Below, in pieces: positions 1 through 13,159 of a stretch of DNA of 64,000 bases; within the stretch, counting starts at the first letter, position 1, and every line of letters begins with the position of its first letter. Source of the stretch: Bubalus kerabau (taxonomy: Eukaryota > Chordata > Mammalia > Artiodactyla > Bovidae); the NCBI RefSeq assembly GCF_029407905.1, contig NW_026577882.1, forward strand, positions 3,782,001 through 3,846,000, in the 5' to 3' direction. The notes beneath the pieces are model-generated. The model did not search any database and had not been told where the DNA came from. It saw only the letters and a list, made by a program, of their open reading frames with translations. Position numbers and translations under genes: made by a program.

Positions 1-2
1 TA

Positions 3-1402
3 GTGGTGCCAGGAACCTCGGTGTTCTCCTCGAGTCAGACTGGTGTGTCGAGGAACTTTTGAGGTCGCATCAAGGGTGCCAATACCGTTTCGCACTTCAA
101 GACGGAACGTGGGACTTCTCTTGAGACGCTGTAGGGGGCAAGGGCCTCATCTTGGGATGACGGGGGAACCACGTGGCGTTTCTCGAGTTGTGGCGGGATT
201 CTCGAGTTTCGACGGGGAATACAGTCTTCCTCATGTGTTGGGCCAGGGAAGTCCTATCTTCCATTCGAGTTTAAAGGGAGAGCTGGGGATTGCTCTCGAG
301 TCACTGCAGGGCAAAATAGACCTCATCTAGGCTTGTGTCCAGGACTTAATGTTCGTCCCTAGGGGCGACAGGGATCTTGGGGTTGCATACCAGACTCACC
401 CGGGGAATCAGGCCTCGTCTCGAGGGGAAGCAAAGAACTCCGCTGTCCTTTTGAGTCGCGATGGGTATCTCTTGGAGCCCACTGTGTGCCCTAAAGGGAG
501 TCAAGCCTCCTGTGGTGTTTGGATAGAGGACTCGGGATTCCTCTCCAGGCCATGCAGGAAAAGAAGGCCCTCATCTCGCGATGATGGCGGCGTCTCGTGG
601 GTTTTCTAGACTGCTGCGCTAGTGCCGGGTTTCTGACGAGGTACGAGAGGGAGCTCAGGGAGCCTCTCGTGTGGCGCCAGGGAAGTCAGGTCCCCATGAG
701 ATGGCTAGGGGGAGCTCGTCATTGCTCTCAAGTCATGGAGGGTAATCGGGCCTCAAGACGGGTTGAAGAAGGACTCTCGAGGTCTTTCTCGGGTCACTGC
801 ATAAAACCCAGGGTTCCCTTGACTTGTGCCTGCGACCTCAGGGAGCTTCTCAGAGTGCCTCTGAGAAGTCAGGGATACTGTGCAGTTTGGAGGGGCCTCT
901 CGAGACTCCTCTGCATTTGGTGGAATGTAAGAGGGACTCATCTCGAGTTGAAGCAGGAACCTCAGTGTTCCTCTCCATTTCTGACTCAGATCGCAAGGTC
1001 CCTGCATGTTGGTACAGGAGAGTCAGGCCTCGTCTTTTCTGGAGGATGGGACTCCTCTTGCCTCTCGAGTTGTTCTCGAGGTGACAGGCCACTTGTCGAG
1101 CTGTGTGTGTAACCTGCCCGTTTTTCCGGATGATGCACAGGTGTGTTAGTGCCCCTTCGTGTTGTACCTTCATACTCAAGGCTGCCTTCCAAGAGGTGTC
1201 CGAGCATCGGATTCTTATCAAGAGCGGACCGGGAAATTGGAGTCTTTCAGCAAGTGGCACCACCCACAAAGCTACGTATCGAATTTCCCCATGAGAGCGG
1301 CCTCATCCTGAGTTGTGCAGGGAAGGTCGGGCCCCCTTGCAGACAAAGCAGGGGAATCGACCCACCGGTCACGATCAGGAGGGGAGAAGGGGCTTAAATG
1401 AA
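3..1402. repeat. Satellite I monomer 1, HOR copy 1
   Basis: 1,400 bp. CpG-depleted type with GTGGTGCC at the start. Carries GCCCGTTTTTCC near 1,118 where most monomers have a GCGGG-type block. Confidence 0.85.
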
Positions 1403-3239
1403 GTGGTGCCGGGAACCTCGGTGTTCCCCTTGAGTGAGACCGGCGTGTTGGGGGACGTTTGGGGTCGCATCAAGGGTGCCAAGTACCGTTTCGCATTTCA
1501 AGACGGAACCTGGGACATCTTTTGAAACGCTGTAGCGGGCAAGGGCCTCATCTTGCGATGACGGGAGAACCACGTGGTTTTGCTCGAGTTGCGGCGGGAT
1601 TCTCGAGTTATGACCGGGAATTTAGGCTTCCTCTTGTTGGCCTTGAAATCCAATCTTCCATTCGGGTTGCGAGGGGGAGCTGGGGATTGCGCTAGAGTCA
1701 CTGCAGGGCAAAAGAGACCTAATCTAGGCTTGTGTCCAGGATCTAACGTTGCTCTCCAGGGGCGACAGGGATCTCGGGTTTGCATTCCAGACTCATCCGG
1801 GGAGTCAGTTCTCACCTCGAGGGTAAGCAAAGAATTCCGCTCTCGTCTCGAGTCGCGATGGGTATCTCTTGGAGCCCACTGTGTGTACTAAAGGGAGTCA
1901 AGCCTCCTGTGGAGTTTGGAGAGAGGACTCGGGATTGGACTCCAGGCCATGCAGGAAAAGAAGGCCCTCATCTCGAGATGACGGTGGCGTCTCGTGGGTT
2001 TTCTCGAGCTGCGGCGCCAGTGTGGGGTGTCTCATGAAGTACCACGGGGATCTCAGGGAGCCTCTTGTGTGGCGCCAGGAAAATCCAGTATTCCATTCGA
2101 GTTGCAAGTTAGAACTGGGGATTGCTCTCCAGTCACTGCAGGGCAAAATAGACCTCATCTACGCTTGTGTCCAGGACCTAGTGTTCCACTACTGGGCCAA
2201 CAGAGATCTCAGGGTTGCATTCTCGACTCACCCGGAGAGTCAGGCCTCGTCTTGAGGGGAAAAAAAGGACTCCGCTCTCCTGTCGAGTCGCGACGGGTAT
2301 CTCTTGGAGCCCACTGCGTGGCGTAAAGGGAGTGAAGCCTCCTATGGAGTTTGGAGAGATGACTCGGGATTGTTTTCCTGGCCATGCAGGAAAAAAGGCC
2401 CTCATCTCGCGATGACGGGGGCATCTCGTGGGTTTTCTCCAGCTGCGGCGCCAGTATCAGATTTCTCACGAGGTACAACAGGGAGCTCAGAGAACCTCTC
2501 GTGTGGTGCTAGGGACGTCAGGTCTCCGTGCGAGTGGTGAAGGGGAGTGCGTGATTGCTCTCGAGTCATAGTAGGCGAATCGGGCCTCAAGACGCATTGA
2601 AGAAAGACTCTTGAGGTCTTTCTCGGGTTGCGGCAGGGAACCCTGGGTTCCCTCGATTTGTGTCGGTGACCTCAGGCAACTTCTAAGGGTGCCTCTGAGA
2701 AGTCAGGGACACTGTGGATTTGGGAGGGGCCCTTCGTTACTCAACTGGGTTTGGTGCAATCGAAGAGGGCCTCATCTCGAATGGAGGCAGGAGCGTCAGG
2801 GGTCCTCTCCATTTCTGACTAGGGTCGCAGGGTACCTGCAGAGTATGGACAAGAGAGTCACGCCTCGTCTTCTGTGGAGGAATGGATTTCCCCTTGCCTT
2901 TAGAGTTGTTCACGGAGTGACAGGCCACTTGTTGAGCTGAGTGTGGAACCTGCGGGGTTTTCCGGACGATGCACGGGGGTGTCAGTGCCCCTTCGTGTTG
3001 TGCCTTTATCCACAGGGTTGCCTTCAAAGAGGTTTCCGGGCATCGGGTTCTTTTCAAGAGCGTACCGGAAAATTGGGGTCTTTCAGCATGTGGTACCACC
3101 CACGAGGCTACGTCTCGAATTTCCTCGGGATACCGGCCTCATCCTGAGGTGCGCCGGGAAGGTCGGGAACCCCTTGCAGACAAAGCAGGGGAATCGACCC
3201 ACCGCTCGCGATCAGAAGGGGAGAAGGGGCTCAGATGAA
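1403..3239. repeat. Satellite I monomer 2 (long variant, 1,837 bp)
   Basis: About 435 bp longer than standard. The block around 1,873 (AGCCCACTGTGTG) recurs at 2,308 (AGCCCACTGCGTG), and the TAAAGGGAGT...CCTCCT block that follows is likewise doubled. The extra length is close to 14 x 31 bp, as expected from unequal exchange in sub-repeat register. Confidence 0.85.
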
Positions 3240-4638
3240 GTGGTGCCGGGAAGCTCGGTGGTCCCCTCGAGTGAGACCGGTATGTCACGGCACTTTTGAG
3301 GTCGCATCAAGGCTGCCAAGTACAGTTTCGCACTTCAAGACGGAACGTGGGAATTCTCTGGAGATGCTCTAGCGGGCAAGGGCCTCATATTGCGATGACG
3401 AGGGAAACACGTGGTTTTTCTCGAGTTGAGGCGGGATTCTCGAGTTACAACGGGGAATTCAGGCTTCCTCTTGTGTTGGCCCAGGAAGTCCAATCTTCCA
3501 TTCAACTTGTCAGAGAGAGCTGGGGGTTGCTCTCGAGTCACTTCAGGGCAAAGAGTCCTCATCTAGGCTTGGGTCCAGGACGTAATGTTCCTCTCCAGGG
3601 GCGACAGGGATATCGGGGTCGCATTCCAGTCTCACCCGGTGGGTCACGCCTCGTCTCGAGTGGAAGCAAAGGACTCCACTATCCTCTCGAGTCGTGACAC
3701 GTAACTCTTGGAGCCCAATGAGTGGCCTAAAGGGAGTCAAGAGTCCTGTGTAGCTTCGACAGAAGGTTCACGCTTGATCTGCATACCATGCAGTTAAAGA
3801 TGGCCCTCCTCTCGAGATGATGGGGGCGTCTCATGGGTTTTCTCGAGCTGCGGCGCCAGTGTGGGGTTTCTCACGAGATATGATGGGGAGTTCAGGGAGC
3901 CTCTTGTGCAGCGCCAGAGAAGCCTGACTCCATGCGTGTGGCCAGGCAGATCGCGTCATTGCTCTCGAGTCATGGGAGGGACTAGGGCCTCAAGAGGCAT
4001 TTAAGAAGGACTCTCAAGGTCTTTCTTGGGTTGGGGCGGGAAACACTCGTTTCCCTCGACCTCTACAGGGGACCTTAGGGAACTTCCCAGGTGCCTCTGA
4101 GAGGTGAGGGATACTGAGGAGTTAGAGGGGCCTCTCGGGACTCCACTAGGTTTGACGAAATGAAAGAGGGCCTCATCTCGATTGGAGGCAGGAACCTCAG
4201 GCTTCCTCTCCATTTCTGACTCCGACCGCAGGGTCCCTGCAGAGTTGGGACAGGAGAGTCAGGCCTCGTCTTGTCTGAGTAACGGAACTCTGCTTGCCTC
4301 TCGAGTCGTTCAGGGGGTCTCAGGGCCCTTGACAAGCTGTGTGTGGAACCTGCGGGTGTTTCCAGAAGATGCATGGGGGTGTCAGTGCCCCTTCGTTTTG
4401 TGCCTTCCCCCACAGGGTTGCCTTCAAAGAGGTGTCCGGGCATCGGGTTCATTTCAAGAGCGGACCGGGAAATCGGGGTCATTCGGCATGTGGCACCAAC
4501 CACGTGGCTCATCTCGAATTTCCTCATGAGACCAGCATCATCCTGAGGTGCGCCAGGAAGGCCGGGAACCCCTTCCACACAAAGTAGGGGAATCGATTCT
4601 CCTGTCGCGATCAGGAGGGGAGATGGGGCTCAGATGAA
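3240..4638. repeat. Satellite I monomer 3, HOR copy 1
   Basis: 1,399 bp, CpG-depleted type. The stretch 3,755-3,800 (TTCGACAGAAGGTTCACGC) diverges from the usual TTTGGAGAGAGGACTCG block and marks this monomer and its partner in copy 2. Confidence 0.85.
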
Positions 4639-6040
4639 GTGGTGCCGGGACCCTCGGTGTTCCACTCGAGGGAACCCGGCGTTTCAGGGAACTTTAGGTG
4701 TCGCATCAAGGGAGCCAAGTACCGTTTCCCACTTCAGGACGGAACATGGGACTTCCCTGGAGACGCTGTAGCGGGCAAGGGCCTCATCCTGTGAAGACGT
4801 TGGAACCACGTCGTTTTTCTTGAGTTGCATCGGGATTCTCGAAAACGACAGGAATTTCAGGTCTCTCTTGGGTTGGCCCTGGGAAGCCCAATCTTCAATT
4901 CGAGTTGCGATGGAAAGCTGGGGGTTCTGCTCGAGTCACTACAGGGCCAAAGAGACCTCATCGAGGCGTGTGTCCAGGACCTAATATTCCTCTCAAGGGA
5001 AGACAGGGATCCAGGGTTTCCATTCCAGACTCCCCCGGGGAGTCAGGACTCGCCTGGAGGGGAAGCAAAGGACTCCGCTTTCCTCTCAAGTCGCGACACG
5101 GATCTCTTGGAGCCCACTGAGTGGACTCAAGGGTGTCGAGCCTCCTCTTCAGTTTGGAGAGAGGACTCGGGATTGCTCTCCAGGCCAGGCAGGAAAAGAA
5201 GGCCCTCATCTCGCGATGATGGGGGCGTCTCATGGGTTTCCTCAGGCTGCTGCGCCCATGGGGGTTTTCTCACGAGGCACGACGAGGACCTCAGGGAGCC
5301 TCTCGTGCGGCGCCAGGGAAGTCAGGTCTCCATGCGCATGGCGAGGGGGAGCTGGTCATCACTCTCGAGTCATGGGAAGCGGCTAGGTCCTCAAGAGGCG
5401 TTGAAGAAGGACTCTCGAGGTCTTTCTTGGGTTGCGGCGGGAAACCCTCGTTTCCCTCGACTTCTGCAGCGGACCTTAGGGAACTTCCCACGGTGCCTCT
5501 GAGAGGTGAGGGATGCTGTGTAGTTGGCAGGGCCTCTCGGGACTCTGCTGGGTTCGGCGCAATGGAAGAGGGCCTCATCTCGAGGGGAGGCAGGAACCTC
5601 AGGCTTCCTCTCGGTTTCGGACTCTGACTGCACGGTCCCTGCAGTGTTGGGACAGGAGAGTCATGCCTCGTCTTGTCTGAGGAATGGAATTCTGGTTACC
5701 TCTCGAGTTGTTCCGGGAGTCTCAGGCCCCTTGTCGAGCTGTGTGTAGACCCTGCGGGTTTTTCCGGATGATGCACGGGGGTGTCAGTGCCCCTTCGTGT
5801 TGTGCCTTCACCCACAGGGTTGCCTTCGAAGAGGTGTCCGGGCATCGGGTTCTTATCAAGAGCGGACCGGAAAATCGGGGTCGTTCGGCACGTGGCACCT
5901 CACACGTGGCTAGTCTCGAATTTCCTCCTGAGACCGGCCTCATCCTGAGGTGCGCCAGGAAGGCCGGGAACCCCTTCCAGACAAAGCAGGGGAATCGACT
6001 CTCCTGTCGCGATCAGGAGGGGAGAAGGGGCTCAGATGAA
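4639..6040. repeat. Satellite I monomer 4, HOR copy 1
   Basis: 1,402 bp, the commonest length. Intermediate between the CpG-depleted and CpG-rich monomer types. Confidence 0.85.
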
Positions 6041-7561
6041 GTGGTGCCGGGACCCTCGGTGTTCCCCTCGAGGGAACCCAGCGTGTCGGGGAACTTTTGC
6101 GGTCGCATCAAGGGTGTCAAGTACCGTTTCGCACTTAAGGACGGAATATGGGACTTCCCTGGAGACACCAGGAACTTCGGTGTTCCCTTGGAGTGAGACC
6201 GGTATGTTGGGGAACTTTGGGGTCGCATCAAGGGTGCCAAGTAGCATTTCGAACTTTAAGATGGAACGTGGGACTTCTCTTGAGACTCTAGCTGGCAAGG
6301 GCCTCATATTGCAATGAAGGGGGAACCACATGGTTTTTAAGACTTGAGGCTGAATTCTCGAATTACGATGGGAAATTCAGACTTCCTCTTGTGTTGACCG
6401 TGGGAAGACCAATCTTCCATTCAAATTGTGAGGGAGAGATGGAGGTTGCTCTCGAGTCACTGTAGGGCAAAATAGACCTCATCTAGGCTTGTGTCTAGGA
6501 CAAAATGTTCCACTCCAGGGGCGACAGGGATCTCGGGGTTGCATTCCAAACTCACCCGGGGAGTCAGGCCTCGTCTCCAGGGAAGCAAAGGACTCCGCTC
6601 TCCTCTCGAGTCGCACCGGGTATTTCTTGGACCCAACTGAGTGGCCTAAAGGGAGTCAATACTCCTGTGAAGTTTGGAGAGAGGACCAGGAATTGCTCTC
6701 CAGGTCAGGCAGGAAAAGAAGGCCCCCATCTCTCCTTGACGGGGGCATCTTGTGGTTTTTCTCAAACTGCGGCGCCAGTGTGGGTTTTCTCACGAGGTAC
6801 GATGGGGTACTCAGGGAGCCTCTTGTGTGGTACTAGGGAAGTCAGTTTTCCTGCTTGTGGCGAGGGGAGCGCGTCCTTGCTCTGGAGTCATGGTAGGGGA
6901 ATCGGGCATCAAGAGACGTTGAAAAAGGACTCTCCAAGTCTTTCTCGGGTTACTTCAGGAAACTCTGGGTTCCCTCGACTTGTGCCAGTGACCTCAGGTA
7001 GCTTCTCACGGAGCCTCTGAGAATTCAGGGATACTGTGGTGTTGGGAGGGGCCTCTCGGGACACCACTGAGTTTGGTTCAATGGAAGAGGGCCTCTTCTC
7101 TAGTTGAGGCAGGAACCTCAGGGTTCCTCTCCATTTCTGACTCCAATTGCAGGGTCCCTGAAGAGTTGGGACAGGAGAGTAAGGCCTCGTCTTGTGTGAA
7201 GGAATGCAACTTCACTTGCCTCTCGAGTTGTTCACGAGGTGACAGTCCACATTTGGAGCTGTGAGTGGAATCTGCGGGTTTTTCCAGACGATGCATGGGG
7301 ATGTCAGTTTCCCTTCGTGTTGTGCCTTCATCCACAGGGTTGCCTTCGAAGAGATGTCCGGGCGTCAGGTTCTTATCTAGAGTGGACCGGGAATTCGGGA
7401 TCTTTCAGCATATGGCACCAACCATGAGGCTACTTTTCGAATTTCCTCATGAGACCGGCCTCATCCGGAGGTTCGCGGGGAACGTCGGGAACCCCTTGCA
7501 GACAAAACATGGGAATCGACCCTTCTGTCGCGATCAGGAGGGGTGAAGGGGCTCACAGGAA
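6041..7561. repeat. Satellite I monomer 5 (1,521 bp, 121-bp internal duplication)
   Basis: The first ~121 bp (from CCGGGACCCTCGG at 6,047) are repeated from 6,168 as a diverged copy (CCAGGAACTTCGG), adding about four 31-bp sub-repeats. The two halves differ at many sites, so the duplication is older than the HOR duplication. Confidence 0.85.
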
Positions 7562-8974
7562 GTGGTGCCGTGAACTTTGGTGTTTCCCTCGAGTGAGACC
7601 GGTATGTCAGGGAACTTTGGGGGTCGCATCAAGGGTGCCAAGTACCGTTTTGTACTTCAGGATGGAACGTGGGACTTCTCTTGATACGCTGTAGCGGCCA
7701 AGGGCCTCATCTTGCGATGACGGGGGAGCCACGTGGTTTTTCTCGAGTTGCGGCGGGATTCTCGAGTTACGACGGGGATTTCAGGCTTCCTCTTGTGTTG
7801 GGCCAGGGAAGTCCAATCATCCATTCGAGTTGCGAGGGAGAGCTGGGGGTTGCGCTCGAGTCACTGCAGGGCAAAGGAGACCTCATCTAGGCTTGTGTCC
7901 AGGACCTAATGTTCCTCTCCAAGGGCCACAGGGATCTCAGGTTTGCATTCCAGGCTCACCCAGGGAGTCAGGCCTCATGTCGAAGGGAAGCAAAGGACTC
8001 CGCTCTCCTTTCGAGTCGCGACGGGCACCTCTTGGAGCCCACTTTGTGGCCTAAAGGGAGTCAAGCCTCCTGTGAAGTTTGGAGAGAGGATTTGGGACTG
8101 CTCTCCAGGCCATGCAGGAAAAGATGGCCCTCATCTCGCGATGACGGAGGGGTCTTGTGTGTTTTCTCGAGCTGCGGCGCCAGTGTGGGGTTTCACACGA
8201 GGTAGGACGGGGAGCTCAGGGAGCCTCTCGTGTGGTGCCAGGGAAGTCAGGTCTCCATGTGCGTGGCGAGGGGGAGCGCATTATTGCTCTCGAGCTATGG
8301 TAGGGGAATCTGACCTCAAGACACATTGAAGAAGGACTCTCGAGGTCTTTCTTCGGTTGTGACAGGAAACTCTTATTTCCCTCGACTTTTGCCGGTGGCC
8401 TCAAGGAGCTTCTCAGAATGCCTATGAGAAGTCAGGGATACTGTGGAGATGGGAGGGGCCTCTCGGGACTCCGCTGGGGTTGTCGCAATGGAAGAGGGCC
8501 TTATCTCGAGGGGAGGCAGGAACCTCAGGCTTCCTCTCTGTTTCTGACACCGACCCTCCGACCTCAGGGTCCCTGCAGAGTTGGGAGCAGAGAGTTAGGC
8601 CTCGTCTTGTCTGAGGAAGGGAACTGCGCTTGCCTCTCGAGTTGCTCAGGGGGTCTCAGGCCCCTCTTCAAGCTGTGTGTGGAACCCACGGGTGTTTCTG
8701 GACAATGCACGGGAGTGTCAGTGCCCCTTCGTGTTGTGCCATCACCCACAGGGTTGCCTTCGAAGAGGTGTCCGTGCAACGGGTTCTTCTCAAGAGTGGA
8801 CCGGGAAATCGAGGTCGATCGGCATGTGGCACCACCCCCGTGGCTCATCTCGAATTTCCTTGTGCGGACGGCCTCATCCTGAGATGCGCCGGGAAGGCCG
8901 GGAATCCCTTCCAGACCACGCAGGGGAATCGACACTCCTGTCGCCATCAGGAGGGGAGAAGGGGCTCAGATGAA
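7562..8974. repeat. Satellite I monomer 6, HOR copy 1
   Basis: 1,413 bp. Contains a short local insertion near 8,545-8,575, where a CCTCCGACCTCAGGG segment follows a partial copy of itself (ACACCGACC). Confidence 0.85.
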
Positions 8975-10377
8975 GTGGTGTCGGGACCCTCGGTGTTTCC
9001 CTCGAGGGAACTCGGTGTGTCGGGGAAATTCTGGGGGTCGCATGAAAGGTGTCAGGTAACGTTTGGCACTTCAGGACAGAAACTGGGACTTCCCTTGAGA
9101 CGCCGTCGCGGGCAAGAGGCTCATCTTGCAAAGACGTAGGAACCACGTGGTTTTTCTCGAGTTGCCGCGGGATTCTCGAGTTACGACGGGGATCTCAGGC
9201 TTCCCCTTGGGTTGGCCCTGAGAAGCCCAATCTTCCCCTCGAGTGAGAGGGAAAACTGGGGGTTGCGCTCGAGTCACTGCAGGGCCGAAGAGACCTCACC
9301 TAGGCGTGTGTCCGGGAACTAATATTCCTCTCCAGGGAAGGCAGGGATCTCGGGGTTGCACTCCAGGCTCCCCCGGGGAGTCAGGCCTCGTCTCGAGGGG
9401 AAGCCAAGGACTCCGCTCTCCTCTCGAGTCGCGACGCGGGTCTCTTGGAGCCCCCTGAGCGGCCTCAAGGGAGTCCAGCCTCCTCTTCCGTTTGGAGACA
9501 GGACAAGGGATTGCTCTCCAGGCCATGCAGGAAAAGAAGGCCCTCAGCTCGCGAGGACGGGGGCGTCTCAGGGGTTTCCTCGAGCTGCGGTGCCCGTGGG
9601 GGTTTTCTCCCGAGGCACGACGAGGATCTCAGGGAGCCTCTCGTGTGGCGCCAGGGAAGTCAGGTCTCCATGCGCGTGGCGAGGGGGAGCGCGTCCTGGC
9701 TCTCGAGTCACAGGAGGGGACTAGGGCCTCGAGAAGCGTTGAAGAAGGACTCTCGAGGTCTTTGTCGGGGCGCGGCGGGAAACCCTCGTGTCCCTCGCCT
9801 TCTGCCGGGGACCTTAGGGAACTTGCCAGGGTGCCTCTGAGAGGCGAGGGATCCTGTGGAGGTGGCGGGGCCCCTCGGGACTCCGCTGGGTCTGGCGCAA
9901 CGGAAGAGGGCCTCACCTCGAGGGGAGGCAGGAACCTCAGGCTTCCTCTCCGTTTCGGACTCCGACCGCAGGGTCCCTGCAGAGTTGGGACAGGAGAGTC
10001 AGGCCTCGTCTTGTCTGAGGAAGGGAACCCCGCTGGCCTCTCGAGTTGCTCAGGGGGTCTCAGGCCCCTCGTCGAGCTGTGTGTGGAACCCGCGGTCTTT
10101 GCGGACGATGCACGGGGGTGGCAGTGCCCCTTCGTGTTGTGCCTTCACCCACAGGGTTGCCTTCGAAGAGGGGTCCGGGCCTCGGGTCCTTCTCAAGGGC
10201 GGACCGGGGAACCGGGGGCGTTCGGCATGTGGCCCCACCCACGTGGCTCGTCTCGAATCTCCTCGTGAGACCGGCCTCATCCTGAGGTGCGCCGGGAAGG
10301 CCGGGAACCCCTTCCAGACCACGCAGGGGAATCGCCTCTCCTGTCGCGATCAGGAGGGGAGAAGGGGCTCAGAAGAA
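8975..10377. repeat. Satellite I monomer 7, HOR copy 1
   Basis: 1,403 bp, the first clearly CpG-rich monomer. A single-base deletion at ~10,092 (CGCGGTCTTTGCGG instead of CGCGGGTCTTTGCGG) is shared with the monomer at 31,963 but not with its positional partner at 27,778. Confidence 0.85.
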
Positions 10378-11782
10378 GCGGTGCCGGGACCCTCGGTGTT
10401 CCCCTCGAGGGAACCCGGCGTATCGAGGGACATTTGGAGGTCGCAGGAAGGCTGTCAGGGACCGTTTCGCCCTTCAGGGCGGAACAGGGGACTTCCCTTG
10501 AGACGCCGTCGCGGGCAAGGGCCTCATCTTGCCAAGAGGTGGGAACCACGTGGTTTTTCTCGAGTTGCGGCGGGATTCTCGAGTTACGACGGGGTTCTGA
10601 GCCTTCCCCTTGGGTTGGCCCTGGGAAGCCCAATCTTCCCCTCGGGTTGCGAGGGAAAGCTGGGGGTTGCGCTCGAGTCACTGCAGGGCCGAAGAGACCT
10701 CACCTAGGCGTGTGTCCGGGACCTAATTTTCCTCTCCAGGGAAGGCAGGGATCTCGGGGTTGCATTGCAGGCTCCCCCGGGGAGTCAGGCCTCGTCTCGA
10801 GGGGAAGCCAAGGACTCCGCTCTCATCTCGAGTCGCGACGCGGGTCTCTTGGAGCCCCCTGAGCGGCCTCAAGGGAGTCCAGCCTCCTCTTCCGTTTGGA
10901 GAGAGGACCCGGGATTGCTCTCCAGGCCATGCAGGAAAAGAAGGCCCTCAGCTCGCGAGGACGGGGGCGTCTCCGGGGTTTCCTCGAGCTGCGGCGCCCG
11001 TGGGGGTTTTCTCCCGAGGCACGACGAGGATCTCAGGGAGCCTCTCGTGCGGCGCCAGGGAAGTCAGGTCTCCATGCGCGTGGCGAGGGGGAGCGCGTCC
11101 TGGCTCTCGAGTCACGGGAGGGGACTAGGGCCTCGAGACGCGTTGAAGAAGGACTCTCGAGGTCTTCTTCGGGGGGCGGCGGGAAACCCTCGTGTCCCTC
11201 GCCTTCTGCCGGGGACCTTAGGGAACTTCCCAGGGTGCCTCTGAGAGGCGAGGGATCCTGTGGAGGTGGCGGGGCCCCTCGGGACTCCGCTGGGTCTGGC
11301 GCAACGGAAGAGGGCCTCACCTCGAGGGGAGGCAGGAACCTCAGGCTTCCTCTCCGTTTCGGACTCCGACCGCAGGGTCCCTGCAGAGTTCGGACAGGAG
11401 AGTCAGGCCTCGTCTTGTCTGAGGAAGGGAACCCCGCTGGCCTCTCGAGTTGCTCAGGGGGTCTCAGGCCCCTCGTCGAGCTGTGTGTGGAACCCGCGGG
11501 TCTTTGCGGACGATGCACGGGGGTGGCAGTGCCCCTTCGTGTTGTGCCTTCACCCACAGGGTTGCCTTCGAAGACGGGTCCGGGCCTCGGGTCCTTCTCA
11601 AGGGCGGACCGGGGAACCGGGGGCGATCGCCATGTGGCACCACCCACGTGGCTCGTCTCGAATTTCCTCGTGATACCGGCCTCATCCTGAGGTGCGCCCG
11701 GAAGGCTGGGAACCCCTTCCAGACCACGCAGTGGAATCGCCTCTCCTTTCGCGATCAGGAGGGGAGAAGGGGCTCAGAGGAG
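10378..11782. repeat. Satellite I monomer 8, HOR copy 1
   Basis: 1,405 bp, CpG-rich. TTGCATTGCAGGC at ~10,759 is shared with 32,344, whereas other monomers read TTGCATTCCAGGC. It is very similar to the preceding monomer at a 1,404-bp offset. Confidence 0.85.
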
Positions 11783-13159
11783 GCGGTGCCGGGACCCTCG
11801 ATGTTCCCCTCGAGGGAACCCGGCGTGTCGGGGGACTTTTGGGGGTCGCAGGAAGGCTGTCAGGGACCGTTTCGTCCTTCAGGGCGGAACAGGGGACTTC
11901 CCTTGAGACGCCGTGGCGGGCAGGGGCCTCATCTTGCCAAGAGGTGGGAACCACGTGATTTTTCTCGAGTTGCGGCGGGATTCTCGAGTTACGACGGGGA
12001 TCTCAGCCTTCCCCTTGGGTTGGCCCTGGGAAGCCCAATCTTCCCCTCGGGTTGCGAGGGAAGGCTGGGGGTTGCGCTCGAGTCACTGCATGACCGAAGA
12101 GACCTCACCTATGCGTGTGTCCGGGACCTAATATTCCTCTCCAGGGAAGGCATGGATCTCGGGGTTGCATTCGAGGCTCCAACGGGGTGTCAGTCCTCGT
12201 CTCGAGAGGAAGCCAAGGACTCCGCTCTCCTCTCGAGTCACGACGCGGGTCTCTTGGAGCCCCCTGAGCGGCTTCAAGGGAGTCCAGACTCCTCTTCCGT
12301 TTGGAGAGAGGACCCGGGATTGCTCTCCAGGCCATGCAGGAAAAGAAGGCCCTCAGCTCGCGAAGACGGGGGCATCTCAGGGGTTTCCTCCCGATGCAGG
12401 ACGAGGATCTCAGGGAGCCTCTCGTGCGGCGCCAGGGAAGTCAGGTCTCCATGCGCGTGGCGAGGGGGAGCGCGTCATGGCTCTCGAGTCAAGGGAGGGG
12501 ATTAGGGCCTCGAGACGCGTTGAAGAAGGACTCTCGAGGTCTTTCTCGGGAGGCGGCGGGAAACCCTCGTTTCCCTGGCCTTCTGCCGGGGACCTTAGGG
12601 AACTTCACAGGGTGCCTCTGAGAGGCGAGGGATCCTGTGGAGGTGGGGGGGCCCCTCGGGGCTCCGCTGGGTCTGGCGCAACGGAAGAGGGCCTCACCTC
12701 GAGGGGAGGCAGGAACCTCAGGCTTCCTCTCCGTTTCGGACTCCGACCGCAGGGTCCCTGCAGAGTTGGGACAGGAGAGTCAGGCCTCGTCTTGTCTGAG
12801 GAAGGGAACCCCGCTGGCCTCTCGAGTTGCTCAGGGGGTCTCAGGCTCCTCGTCGAGCTGTGTGTGGAACCCGCGGGTCTTTGAGGACGATGCACGGGGT
12901 TGGCAGTGCCTCTTCGTGTTGTGCCTTCACCCACAGGGTTGCCTTCGAAGAGGGGTCCGGGCCTCGGGTCCTTCTCAAGGGCGGACCGGGGAACCGGGGG
13001 CGTTCGGCATGTGGCACCACCCACGTGGCTGGTCTCGAATTTCCTCGTGAGACCGGCCTCATCCTGAGGTGCGCCGGGAAGGCCGGGAACCCCTTCCAGA
13101 CCACGTAGGGGAATCGCCTCTCCTGTCGCGATCAGGAGGGGAGAAGGGGCTCAGAGGAA
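11783..13159. repeat. Satellite I monomer 9 (1,377 bp, 27-bp deletion)
   Basis: CpG-rich. The CTCGAGCTGCGGCGCCCGTG block is missing between the TTTCC and CCCGA at ~12,388, shortening the monomer by ~27 bp. The deletion is reproduced at ~31,190 in copy 2. Confidence 0.85.

Noticed and set aside
11450..12505. Open frame of 351 codons in satellite I, with a same-length counterpart at 30,253-31,308
   Set aside because: It lies wholly in satellite monomers, overlaps other long frames on both strands, and repeats with the array. Several monomer lengths (1,377, 1,401, 1,404) are multiples of three and GC-rich sequence has few stops. No domain is recognisable.
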